Of a DNA stretch of 64,000 nt, positions 23,576-34,457 are shown piece by piece. This DNA comes from Paramyrothecium sp. XJ0827. Taxonomy: Eukaryota; Ascomycota; Sordariomycetes; Hypocreales; Stachybotryaceae. The position numbers and the translations under genes were made by a program. Within the stretch, counting starts at the first letter, position 1, and each line of letters starts with the position of its first letter. The stretch spans positions 248,001-312,000 of the forward strand of contig JAJFPB010000006.1 of NCBI GenBank assembly GCA_020881915.1, read 5' to 3'. The notes beneath the pieces are model-generated. The model was given only the letters and a program-made list of their open reading frames with translations. It was not told where the DNA came from and did not search any database.

Positions 23576-23875
23576 ATGGACTCCAGTAGACCCCGGTCGA
23601 GTATTTACTCCAATCAATTTGAACTCGATGAATTCCTCGAGACACTAGAGGCCGAGGCACGGCAAAAAGATGCAGAAATCATAAGGGAGTTGTCTTCGAA
23701 GAGAGATGAACTTCGAGATCAAGTGAAGGAATGGCGTTTCATTTCAGCGTCTCTACACGAGGTCGTCTCAGCCTCGGCGAACATGGCTGCCAAGATATTG
23801 GAGGTACACAGGGAGGCACGCGCTCAAGCTTACAAAGAACGCGCAAAGTGGCTGGCAAACTGCACGGCCATTTAA
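23576..23875 (+). CDS. Small hypothetical coiled-coil protein
   Basis: The ATG at 23576 follows an A-rich leader (AAAAAAATGG). The 99-aa product (MDSSRPRSSIYSNQFELDEF, then LETLEAEARQKDAEIIRELS) is rich in E/K/R with leucine spacing typical of a coiled coil over residues 15-95. No domain recognised. It lies downstream of another small helical ORF, with nothing else nearby to suggest a role. Confidence 0.45.
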   Translation: MDSSRPRSSIYSNQFELDEFLETLEAEARQKDAEIIRELSSKRDELRDQVKEWRFISASLHEVVSASANMAAKILEVHREARAQAYKERAKWLANCTAI

Positions 23876-24317
23876 TTGAATGACACAAGCTCGGTTGGCA
23901 ATTTAAAGACAATGGAATCTCTGTGGCAGCGACGACTATGGATAGAATGTTCAAAGATGGCTGGGCCCGGTAGATTCTAAGATGCAGATCCCGATCGGTT
24001 CCGCCATCCAACGATTCAAAAATTAGCACAGCACGGTCAGCCATTCAGACCAAAAGAACAGTGTGGCTTGGGCGGAGGGCCTCTCGTCAGTCCCAACTGA
24101 GTGATCCTTCCCTACCCTAGACAGTTTACACAATGAAGCGCGAGCCGTGGAATAGAGTGTCTAATACAGTGGCGTGGATTGATTAATAAACATTCGTGAG
24201 ATGCAAATTTCGTAGAATCAAATGCAGAAATTTTAGTTAATCGAAATTTAATGCAAACGTAATAATCCCAAAAATTTCCCGCGCGCATAATGATACTGTA
24301 GCAGTTGGGGTAATCGT
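23876..24317. other. Intergenic stretch, nothing recognised
   Basis: AT-rich around 24180-24310; no gene or repeat seen. Confidence 0.45.
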
Positions 24318-26109
24318 TCATCCTCGCACACGCACCGGAACTTGCCGCGGGATTGGAACCTTAACCCTCGGATCTAAGCTTGTGAAAGCCCCGTACAATG
24401 CGTCACTCGACACATCGTACTGACGTAACAAGTAACGGTCGATCATGAGCGTGTCTTCGGGGAGTGATTTATTCACGATTGCGCAACAAAGATCTCGAGC
24501 TTTATCCAGGCACTCGGACAGAGGGTCAGACACATCGGACAAGCGTACACGAATTGCATCGATCAAGGCATCTTTTTGAACCCTGCCCATCTTATTGATC
24601 ACTGACTTGTTCCCAACGAGAAGCATGGTGTATTTTCCGTCGCCCCATTCGCTGCGTAGGTCGCAGAGCTCTCTCCAGAATCTGCATGATGACTGCATCG
24701 ATCTCATCTCGTCAACAACGGGCCTGTCTGTCAACCCATTGTTGCCCCAGGCTTGATTGACCGCATCGGAATCGTGAAGCTGTTGCATTTTGTCATGAAA
24801 CAGAACCGCATTATACCTCTGGTGGAATGTACTGCTCACGTTATCGTCCAGAACCAGACTCCAGAGCACTGGTAGGCGTGTCTGCATTGACGCTCCAGCC
24901 GCTCGGCTGGCCTTGACGGCCTGGCTGAGGTGGCCAAGGATGACTTGACGGTCCTCTAGGGGACGCGGCTGTACCACGTACCTCCATTGAAATGACGCCG
25001 GGCCCCCTTCAGCCCTGGCAACGGTGGTTCCATTTTCACGAACGTGTGGAGACGCTAGCTGCACCGGCGGTCTTTGTCGAGCAACTGGCAGGCTTCTGCC
25101 TGAGACCGGCCGAGGAGTGTACGGGCTTGCCCCACTCTCCGGAGGGCATTGCTGAGCTCCATGTGGAGAAGGATTCTGCGTGGAATCCGGAGGTGTTATG
25201 GTGGTGGCCACATGGGTTGCATCATCAGCAATAGGAGATTCCACCTCATTATCTGTCTCGAAATCCATGCCATATGTGGCGTCATCGAAGAAAAGTGATT
25301 GTTCTTGCTCTTGCCTTACGTGCGCAACTAGGTTTTCGAAGTCGGACTCGGTTGGGTTCAGCTTGCCACAGAGCAGTTCTATCAAAACCCGACACCGAAA
25401 GCCAGGCCCAGAGTGGTTAGCAGCCAACTGGTCGAGATGGGGCACACCGTGCTGGATCTGTCGGATTCCTAAAAGCATGAGGACCCCGAGTCAGCCCAAT
25501 CGGGTTGCTTCGGACCGGTCCAGTCATCCACCACTGGCCGGTCATCGCTGGTTAGGAAAATGGGAACGCTGGCTTCAGGTCTACTATCATACCAATGGAT
25601 GCAATCCAAATACGCAACGGCAAAAGCCCAGCCGTCCCCATCTTGAAAGGGCACGATGGTTGGAAGGTCTAGTCCTTCGTCACCGATCTCATTGCAATCA
25701 TGCCGTAGTTCACGAATGGCTACTATCCTGGCGCAGGGCGAGTCAACTCGGAGTAATTCCAAGTATGAACCAACGCTCTCGGCGTCCAGATGGTCATTTT
25801 TAGCCAGACGCAAGGTCGATGGTGTGATGCGACCATCCACATCTTCAGCCGGGAGCTCACAAACCCCTGCGCAAAGTCGACCCATGCAGGCTCGGCACTG
25901 AGTGCGGGGATACTGGTATCGGTATGCGCAGGCGAGGCTTGGTGTTCTACAGATGGTGAGGCCGAAGACCCCGGGCTGTTGGCCAAGCTTCGACCATGGC
26001 TATTAGGGTATCTCCTCCGTATGGCTTGCAGGGCCGCTTCCATTAGTGGACGCGAGGTACGAGAGAAAGGACCGAGAGTTAGCCTCTTGAATAGCGCCTG
26101 TTCGTCCAT
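24318..26109 (-). pseudogene. Ulp1-like (peptidase C48) protein with two frameshifts
   Basis: The ATG at 26109 gives MDEQALFKRLTLGPFSRTSR and an Ala/Ser/Pro-rich region up to AEPAWVDFAQGF. The frame then changes near 25860 and continues as DVDGRITPSTLRLAKNDHL, WAFAVAYLDCIHWYDSRPE and KQPDWADSGSSCF. A second one-base shift at about 25480 leads to LLGIRQIQHG, followed by about 370 more codons with a Pro-rich linker and a helical tail, stopping at 24318. The block fits a Ulp1/SENP-type cysteine protease: Asp in YDS, Gln in KQPDW and Cys in DSGSSC. The position usually occupied by catalytic His-Trp reads GWAF, so the histidine may be missing. Such genes often occur as repeated families in fungal genomes, sometimes linked to mobile elements. 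Substrate unknown. Confidence 0.6.
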
Positions 26110-28062
26110 GCTGTTCTGGGGGCTGCTGCTGTATCCAACTCCAACATGGCCAAGGCTGGTGCCATTTTATACCCCATGCCCCAGGTTCTGCTGCTGTTTC
26201 CTATCCCGCGTCCCATGTCCCACTTAGCTTGCTTGTGACTCTGGAGCGGCAGGATTTGGATCATCCAAATGCCACCATGATCTCAAAGAGCCAACACTAG
26301 GTGGCTCGCCGGCTTCAGAATAAAAGGCACGACCCATCGCGTTGAAGACATGATATCTACGTTACATGCGAGATCTTTCGGGTTGCTCGTATCCTGACAC
26401 ATACTACAGCAGCACAAAGGGAAAAAATGACTCGCATCACAGAAAATGGTGTCACGCACAGAAGCCGTTGCACTAAAGCCTACCGGACAAGGCAACGCTC
26501 AAGCTCCATCAGAGGCCCACACCATCGAGAAGCGCTATCCAAACTACAATCCATATGGACCCCTGTCCTCGAGGCGTCTGCGGAGGAGACAGAATCTACC
26601 GATACGGATAGAACGGTGGTGGCTGACTGGGTGGCGAGCAAGTCACCAACGGAAAGTACAGACAAGTCGCAACCCGGTGGAAAGAAGGCTTCAACCAAGT
26701 GAGCGTCGATGTTTCAATGTTGTAATGCAGGATATGCGGCAATGGTGGCTTCTCTAATACGTTGGACTAGACTAAACTGGTGTCGATCAGCTCTCCAAAC
26801 AACCTGTGGTGGCCATCGTGTGACAGGCTCACTGATGGGCCTACGGACGGGATCATATCGAGTCAGGTAGTGGATCATCTCGCAAGAGGATGTAGTCAGG
26901 CCTAGGTCTGCTTAAACTGTCAAAATCTTGTTTAGTAGGCGCCTAAATTCAAAGTGACACTTTAAGAAACGGCCATACTAGGATCGCGACTCTAAGCCTT
27001 AAAGCACGTCCTTGCACATTAACCGCTAATAGTTTGCTCTGGGCGAGGTTGGCCGGCAAAGACTGGCATCGGTCGTAAGACCCTTACGAGCGAGCCGCAT
27101 ACACTTTGTCAGTGCTGGAATTCACGGCAAGGCGGATCTCCTAATCCGCTATGTCTGAGTGTACCCGGTTCAAGAACCCTGATCCCGGTGGGCTGCCGGT
27201 GGGCTTCGTGGAGTTGGAGTTGTGGGGTTAGCAGACGATGATGTGCATGCGGAGATTATTCCCGTTCACGATAAAGCGATTCCTTGGCAAACCATTGCAG
27301 ATTTTTATCATTGATTGGGGCTTGCTTGGCGCTCAGCCCTCAACGTTCAACGTTTGACGCTAAAAACGGTGGTTAAGGTCATCAAACACTAATTTATGGA
27401 GCCATAAGATTCTCCACGAGACTCTCGGAAGGGTCGAAAAAAATGAGGCCATGCCGTTGCCGTAGTGGCCGAATACCCGGCGGTGCACAGGCGGGCGGGC
27501 GTAAGCCATGTGGACTCGGTGCCGAGAATTGTCCGGCTACAGGGCTTCAAACGGGTCTAATCCGATATCGATGACATGCGTTCGTCATCCACCCGGTTGT
27601 ATCAATCAGCCGCTTCGAGAAGACAAAGCCAGAATTTAGCAAGCCATTGCTGAGAAGGAAAATGTAGTATTAGCTGCTAAATAACGGATTTCTCGACAGC
27701 CTCTTTCTGAACCCCTATACCTGCTCGTCTTTGTACTCTCCATGCGAGTTGAGCCTGAGCAAGTGCTTGGATGCCTTTTTGTAAGTCAAGCCGAGTCACC
27801 ATCCTCAGCAGAGACGTGCGCGGCCTTCGGATGTGTCTTGTACCGAACAGTGTGTGGATCGCGGAAATGAGCCATATGCTAGACGAACCCATTCTCTGAC
27901 CTCCTGAACCAGACTGTCGGGTCGGCGATAGTTGTATAAAAGAAGACCACAGCAGAGTTTTTCCTTTGGGAAAGAAAGAGGCTTGAAGGGAAAGGAAAAT
28001 TTGCGCGTTTCGTGGTTGTCACGGTCGTTCATAAGCTCACTTAACTTGCCTCTTTAAATAAC
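26110..28062. other. Gene-poor stretch
   Basis: A plus ORF at 26427-26702 (MTRITENGVTHRSRC, 91 aa) and minus ORFs at 27677-28032 show no motif. Nothing else is supported. Confidence 0.45.
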
Positions 28063-28606
28063 ATGCCCTACCAACCCCAGGACTCCGCAGGCATGATGTC
28101 TCGAAGGCACAATAAGCCTACAATGCGCCGCATCATCCCAAACACACAGCCTCCTTCTCCTGGGCAGCACAGCAGTTCATCCCAAGGGTCGACCCCCACC
28201 TATCATCCGCCGCAGTGGCAGGGCAGTATGTCATCAGAGCCGAGCTTGGACACCTTTGCGTCGAACCAAGGGTTCAACCATCATCCTACTCCTCCTACTT
28301 GCTCAGCGGGTAACGAGTAAGTGATTACCGTTGGCCCACGTGCAATGATGGCCGTGTAAATTGACTTTGTGGACAGGCATGCGCCGACATTGTCTTCCCT
28401 CGACACTAGCAACATGGCAATTCAGTATCAGGTGAATGTGTAAGCTCCTTGCCACCAAACCAAAAAAAAAGACGTTCGCGCCGGCGTTCACTTTGCTGAC
28501 TACCCAATCAAGCCTCAAACAGCGCCTCGACTCTATGGAGGCAACCATGACAATGTTACTGTCAAGCGTGGCCAATTCAGATAAGATTCCATCCTGCTTA
28601 GGATAA
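28063..28606 (+). CDS. Three-exon small protein of unknown function
   Basis: Exons 28063-28316, 28377-28439 and 28513-28606 join in phase with good splice sites (GTAAGT..ACAG, then GTAAGC..AAG) to give 136 aa. The first exon (MPYQPQDSAGMMSRRHNKP) is disordered and rich in Pro, Ser, Gln and His. The last two give HAPTLSSLDTSNMAIQYQ and VNVLKQRLDSMEATMTMLLS, a short amphipathic helix that could dimerise. No family recognised. The clean phase through two introns argues that it is real. Confidence 0.55.
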
Positions 28607-29358
28607 ACCAAAATGTACAATGACTCTCCGAAGAATATACGGATTTCTCGAGGCGTGGATGGCAGAGAGAATGAAAGTGAGAGCCAAAAAGGGGGCACGG
28701 AGGTTTAGATACCAATTACTGGAGAGTGAAAGTCTTACCAAAAGAGTATATAGAGCGTTTTTTGCAAATCATGAAGAGTACCATAATAAGGCTTTACCAC
28801 TGCCACGGATGGCATGACGATCATGAAAATTGACTTTATCAAGGAATCTGCACAAGCTTATTTTCTTTAGACGCTAGTGACATGGCGATCCAGCATTGTC
28901 TAAAGATCTAAGTCATCGGCTAAAAAACCGTGGCGTTCGAGTCAGGCGGCCCCTCCAAGGCGATCGTAACGACGTCAGTGGCAGACATGCACAGTTCACA
29001 GCCAGGATAGCATTGCCTCTCCCGTACCTGGACCTCTACCGTATTTGGCGAGTGATCACTCATAATACTGTAATTATACAAGTGTAGAAGGGGACGTGAT
29101 CTCGAGTTATTCCCAGATTCAGGTATACTTTAGTTCTTCGCAAGTAAGGGAAAATAATCTGTTCTTCCTCGACACAAATGAAACCTACAACCGATTTTCC
29201 AAATCGTAACTTGCAAGCGTACGTCTTTAGCGTGCTATCGCCGTACATCCTGCAATAAGACAAATGCATACATTTACCATCTTCCACATTGACGTTTGCC
29301 AAAAGCCCGAGTCGGAAAACAGCCATCCTCGTGCTCTTGTAGACCAGCTGCGGGGAGC
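28607..29358. other. Intergenic stretch, nothing recognised
   Basis: A plus ORF at 28620-28817 and a minus ORF at 29060-29326 have no recognisable content. Confidence 0.4.
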
Positions 29359-30089
29359 TTAGAAGGAAAGGGTCGCGTCAAGCGGGTCAGCTTCAGGCGG
29401 TGGCATCCCGCTCATAGACTGCTTGATAAATTCTCGCATCTCTTGGATCACCTTTTCGAACCTGTGACACAGCATTGGTAAGTCAGGCTGCGTCGCTATA
29501 TGATCACATGGTCGCCAGGGCCGCATACTCTTTAAACTTGGTTTCTTTTTGTTGCAACCTGACTCAATTAGTTGAATCCAAGTCACCGGCTAATGGTCAA
29601 CTGACTTCATGCGCAACACATTTATGCTATGTCATGGTCAGTATTCGTGAACTTTAAGTTATCATGGCTGGCAACTTACATCTTCGAGTGGTTCATGACG
29701 GTTGTGATAACCTTCCAAACTTGTGAGTCTGACGCATATCCTACAGAGCTGTACGCTACACTCACTGTTCCAATTGGTTCTGGTACTCGTCTGACACATC
29801 ATCCTCAATAGATCTATGATATTCATGTCAAACTCGTGTCCTTTGATCCCAAGAACACGATATATGCTCACATAAGATTGTCAAATTCAAGGGCACTATT
29901 GTCCTGAGGAGAGCTCAGACGAGTGTTTAACCAAGACATGTCTAAATCTCCTGATTGACCGCGCAGGTCACCCCTCGATTGACGTGTTGGCTTCGGGCCG
30001 ACCCTATTCTGGCTGAAGCCTAGCGTAGGCCTGCCATTGTTGAATTGCGCCGCTCGTCGGAGCCGTTGACCTTGTGAATTGTTGAACAT
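29359..30089 (-). CDS. Multi-exon small protein of unknown function
   Basis: Starting at the ATG at 30089 (MFNNSQGQRLRRAAQFNNGR), exons 30089-29872, 29813-29766 and 29719-29680 join in phase through introns of 58 and 46 bp. They read GDLDMSWLNTRLSSPQDNSA, ISIEDDVSDEYQNQLEQ and LEGYHNRHEPLED. After one or two introns I could not resolve, an exon ends at 29508 (LQQKETKFKEYAALATM). A 46-bp intron (29462-29507) joins it to the last exon (FEKVIQEMREFIKQSMSGMP), with its stop at 29359. The result is a small acidic, helical protein of about 140-150 aa. Family unknown. Like the gene at 28063, it pairs a polar N-terminus with a helical tail. Confidence 0.5.
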
Positions 30090-30224
30090 TATGCTGAAGA
30101 GGCAAGTATGAGGATGAATGGCTAGACTCTTGGCGCAACGGACTGTTGGGATGAGGCAAGAAAGGATTGTTTGGATGTCTGGATGTTTGGATAGCTCGAA
30201 GATCGAAGAATGACAAACAATCAA

Positions 30225-30900
30225 ATGATCGGATAGGGAATGAATGACTGAATGCTACTTCATCGTGATACAATTCAACGGCAATGGGTATGAATATTTA
30301 AAAAGAAGTAGACTGCGTTATGTCGTCCATATTGGACACAAGCGGCGTGTGTATAGTCCATGTCCACACACCATCTCAACTCGACACCCGTGGTGTGACT
30401 GGCACGATGATCCTCAGTCTCATGGCCAAGATCTGATTGTGGATGTCGGCCATGGCTACAGAAGTGACCTTGTGTTCTTGCATCTTTGTCATTATTTTGT
30501 TAATCTGCATGCCTCTGTGCTAGGAAAGCTTGGGACAAAAACTGATGAAATGCGATTGGCTGTTCAATAGATCCCTGAAGAACCTCAAAACGACTGTAAA
30601 TGATCAAGGCCTGGAAGCACAGAGACATGAGCCAATCAGGATCGGTTGGGTCCTGTCCAAGCGTCGAAGCAAGAAGTGGGTACGGCAGGAAGTGGACGAA
30701 CATGGGCCGTATGTAATATGAGTAAGGCTGAGGAGGACAAGGGGTTGGGCCGGGATCACGACAAGGGTTGGGCAACGTCAGAATGCAAAAAACTTACCCG
30801 GCTCCGATTGGCTCGAGGCTGAAGATGTTATGTCAAAGACCGGACGCTACAAACAACGCTCTGATAGAAACCGGCGAAGCCAGAAACTTGACTAGCAAAT
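30225..30900. other. Intergenic, start of repeat region
   Basis: Short ORFs only. The word GATTGG, common in the repeats further right, begins to appear from about 30550. Confidence 0.4.
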
Positions 30901-31639
30901 GATTGGATATACTTGAAGTGGGTCGTTTAAGCGTGAACAAGACCAGGGTGGAGTCAAGTCGATTAGATCAGATGTAGATAGGCTCAAACACCACGATTGG
31001 ACGACGAGTGAATGCGCCAACACTGGGGTGGCTGGGGCGTGTTGAAAAGGACGAATCAAGTAGGAGTGGGAATTCTCACTAAAAACGAGGCAATGAAAAA
31101 GACGAGCCGGAAGTGAAGTGCCCTGAGCAAGGCTAGACTGGCAAGCACACGAGCTTGCCGTCGATTGGTCGGCGTCTTAACCCTCCAGAAGTGGATATAA
31201 TGTAGTCCATGCCAAGAAATTATCACACGGCAGTTGATTGGTTAGAGATAGCTAGCTGAGTAAAGGATGGATCGAAGGGGTTGAGCAAAGAGTTGACCAG
31301 ATTGGTCAGGTATGAGTAGACCCGAAGAGGGTGTTGGGACGTCCAGATGGGATGGTCCAGATGTGGACGAAGAGCGCACAGATGGACTGTCATTGGCCAT
31401 TCAAGGAGGACGATGAGAAATGTACTGTCGAAGAATGGGGTGTGCATGGCCGGTGGATAAGAGAGGAGTAGAGATATCGCGTCCAGAAGTGGATGAGCTG
31501 TGATTGGCTGGTAAAGGAGGCGTCTAGAAATGGTTGGAGTGTCAATAAACGGATTCGTCATTAGCAAGAAGACAAATGAGAGTACAAACGTCAAGAAATG
31601 GACGATATATACCAATTGAGGGGGTGTCACAAATATAAG

Positions 31640-32450
31640 AGGTGTCCAGAAGCGAACGCTCAGGAGTGAAGTTTCAGCAGTGGATGGGCCGTCAAAAGCA
31701 GACGAGGCGTCTAGAAGTCAATGAGTGGACGATTTACAGATGTATTCCTGTAAATCGTCCACTCATTGACTTCTAGACGCCTCGTTCTGAATTCGGAAGA
31801 GCCAGAAGTGGACGAGAAGTCAAGAAGTGGATGATGTGTCAATAAACGGAGGGGGTGTCAACAAATGGAGAGACATCCAGAAGCGGACGGAGCCTCCAAA
31901 AATTGACGAGACATCCAGAAATGGACGAGACGCCCAGAAGTGGATGGAGTGTCAACAAACAGACAAGACATCCAGATGTTGACGAAGTGTCCAGAAATTG
32001 ACGACACATTCAGTAGTGGAAGGGGTGTGTGCGCCGTGAACCAACGTGTGGCTGTCAACAAACATGCAAGACGTCCAGAAGTGGATGGGGTGTCAAGAAG
32101 CAGACGGAACATCCAGAAGTTGCGAGATGTCTGGTGAATTGGGTGTTGACTCAGTGGGTGGGGTGTCAAACAGACAAGACATCTAGAAGTTGACGAAGCA
32201 CCCGGAAGTTGACGAAGCGTCCAGAAACAGACGTGAGGTCCAGAAGTTGATGTGACGCCCAGAAGTTGACGAGGCGTCTAGAAGGGGTCGGGGTGTGAAG
32301 CAGCGGGTGTGGTGCCAGAAAGCAGCCGTGGTGTCCGGAAGTGGAAGGGCTGTATGGCGTGTCAACCAGAGGCTGGAGTGTCAATAAAGAGACAAGACGC
32401 CCTGTGTATGGGGTGTCAAGAAGCGGACGGAGTGTCGACAAGTGGACCTA
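31640..32450. repeat. 19-bp-period minisatellite, block 1
   Basis: Consecutive 19-base units can be read off from about 31895, close to the consensus GACGAGACGTCCAGAAGTG: for example GACGAGACATCCAGAAATG, GACGAGACGCCCAGAAGTG, GATGGAGTGTCAACAAACA, GACAAGACATCCAGATGTT and GACGAAGTGTCCAGAAATT. Units differ strongly, so the array is old. Nineteen is not a multiple of three, which excludes a simple repeat protein. Confidence 0.85.
31702..31785. repeat. Perfect 38-bp inverted repeat (palindrome)
   Basis: Left arm 31702-31739 and right arm 31748-31785 are exact reverse complements (38 bases each), separated by 8 bases (ATGTATTC). The arms include two minisatellite-like units (GCGTCTAGAAGTC and GAGTGGAC). 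It could form a hairpin or cruciform. Confidence 0.95.
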
Positions 32451-32624
32451 GCTTCTAGGGGTGCTTTGGGAAGAGCTGGGGTGAATAGATGGACGAATAG
32501 AATCCTGTCACGCTAAAATCAGTGAATCTGAAGTGGACATACTGTTGAGCCCGAGATGGACCGTGAATAGGCTAGACATTAGCGAACTCACGGGTGATTG
32601 GGCAGTTATTGAAAGGTAGTTGGG

Positions 32625-33030
32625 CTAGCAATTGATTGGCCGGGTCTGAATACAGCTAAAAACGTGCACTCGATGTAGCCAATAGTATACAACTTGCTAT
32701 ATAAGCGCGTTAACACGGGATTGGCCAGGTATAGAAGCGTCAGAAGTGGATGATAGAAGCTAAAGTGATGCGTTGATGGACTAGCAATTGATTGGCCGGG
32801 TCTGAATGAGCTAAAACCTCGAATTGATGCAGCCAATAGCGTACAACTGGCTCTACAAACACGCCAACGCGAGATTGGCCAGCTATGAAAGCGTCAGAAG
32901 TGGATGATAGAAGCTAAAGTGTTGCGTTGATGGACTAGCGATTGATTGGTCGGGTCTTAATGAGCTAGAAACTTGCATTTGATGCAGCCAATGGGCATTA
33001 CTGACTCTATTAACAAGCTAACACGGGATT
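32625..33030. repeat. 154-156-bp tandem repeats
   Basis: CTAGCAATTGATTGGCCGGG starts at 32625 and 32781, and a variant (CTAGCGATTGATTGGTCGGG) at 32935. The spacings are 156 and 154. Each unit continues with GAGCTA, GCAGCCAATAG and GATTGGCCAG segments. A fourth dispersed copy begins at 33946. Confidence 0.85.
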
Positions 33031-33169
33031 GGCTCCCAGGATTTGACTAGATAGTCAAATAGGTAACGATGAATCAGAAGGAGTGAGTTGAGAGTAGAGC
33101 AATGTTAGAGTTGATTGGCCAGGCATAAGTAGGCCCGAAAAGGGTGTTGAAACGTGATTGGAGGGTTGG

Positions 33170-33850
33170 GGAGGCGTCCAGTAATGGATGGAGTGTCAAT
33201 GAATGGTTTCATCATCTACGAAACATCCAAGATGGGAGGGGGTGTCACAAGCAGACGAGGCGTCTGCAAATCAATGAGTGGACGAGTTGGAACTTGCAAG
33301 AGCCAGAAGTGGAAAAGGTGTCCAGAAATGGACATCCCAAAGTAGATGAGCCAGAATCGGACGAGCTCCAAGTGGCTGGAACAGCTCGTCCCGAAGTGGA
33401 CGACAAGTCAACAAGTAAGTTGAGGTTCCGAAGTTGGATGGAGTATCAACAAGTGGACGAGACGTCCAGAAACAGACGTGACTTCTAGAAGTGGATTAAA
33501 CATCCAAAAGCTGACGAGAGGTCGAAAAGTTGGATGGGGTGTATGGGATCTTAACACAGTGGATGGGGGTGTCCAACAAACAAGACATCCAAAAATTGAC
33601 GAAGCGTCCAGATCTGAACGGGACGTCTAGAAACAGACGTGACTAGAAGTGAATGGGACATCCAGAAGTGGATGGAGTGTATGAGGTGTATGGGGTGTTA
33701 CGGTAACACGGTGGATGGGGGTTCAAACAGGCAAGACGTCCAAAAGTTGACGAGATGTCCAAAAATGGGTGGGCCATTCAGAAGTTGACTTGACATCCAG
33801 AAATGGACGAGACATCCAGAAGTGGACATACTGTCGAGCCCAAGATGGGC
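33170..33850. repeat. 19-bp-period minisatellite, block 2
   Basis: Same unit as block 1: GACGAGACGTCCAGAAACA, GATGGAGTATCAACAAGTG, GACTTGACATCCAGAAATG and GACGAGACATCCAGAAGTG are seen, interrupted by longer insertions. Near 33255 a degenerate version of the palindrome arm sequence occurs (GACGAGGCGTCTGCAAATC). Confidence 0.8.
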
Positions 33851-34110
33851 CGTCAATAAGCCAGGCATTAGCAAGCTAACGAGTGATTGGCCAGCTACAG
33901 AAGGGCCAGATGTGGACAATAGAAACTAAATTGACGCATCTATAGACTAGCAATTGATTGGCTGGGCCTTGATGAGCTAGAAACTCGCAATTGCTATAGC
34001 CAATAGTGTACAACTGACTGTACACACAAGCTAACACAGGATTGGCCCCCGCGAGTTGGCTAGAGTTGATTGCCAAGCAGTGGACTATCAACAAGCTGAC
34101 AAGGCAAGTA

Positions 34111-34457
34111 GTGGACAAAAGGATCTGATGCCTTTCTCCTCAGTACTTGTCGCAATAATGACACCCCAGTCGTGATGCTATCGTATAACCTACACATTGA
34201 AAGACGTGTAGCCATGGACTTTAAATGTGGTCAGTGAAGCATACACAAGTACATAGATCCCGTACAGCAGAGCTTCAAATATGTATGGAAGTATAACTTC
34301 TGAGATGAAATGCTTAACAATACAAACAACCGCTGCCATTCATCCCTTCTGCTATCTAGTCCTTCGTCGCCTTGTGATTATTGCCTCTTGTGTATATCTC
34401 GTTTGACTGGAAGCGTTGGTTGTGGGCTCACCGGTACCGATAAGCCACAAGCCAATC
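34111..34457. other. Intergenic stretch before the duplicated-module gene
   Basis: No gene or repeat seen; presumably contains the promoter of the gene starting at 34458. Confidence 0.4.

Larger units (their letters stand above)
30900..34110. repeat. Complex degenerate repeat region
   Basis: About 3.2 kb built from recurring words: CCAGAAGTGGA, GTCAACAAACA, GACGAGACG and GATTGGCCAGG. Longer units recur too: the stretch around 31295 (GATTGGTCAGGTATGAGTAG) returns near 33113 as GATTGGCCAGGCATAAGTAG. Apparent ORFs here, such as minus 31223-31630, 31858-32441 and 33698-34118, have repeating peptide sequence in shifting frames and are best read as repeat artefacts. At least a dozen GATTGG words (reverse CCAAT) are spread through it. 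Confidence 0.85.

Noticed and set aside
31223..34118. Several minus ORFs with repeating peptides (DTPSTSGRLV and similar)
   Set aside because: They follow the 19-bp minisatellite, whose period is not a multiple of three. The peptide repeats drift between frames, so they are not a repeat protein.
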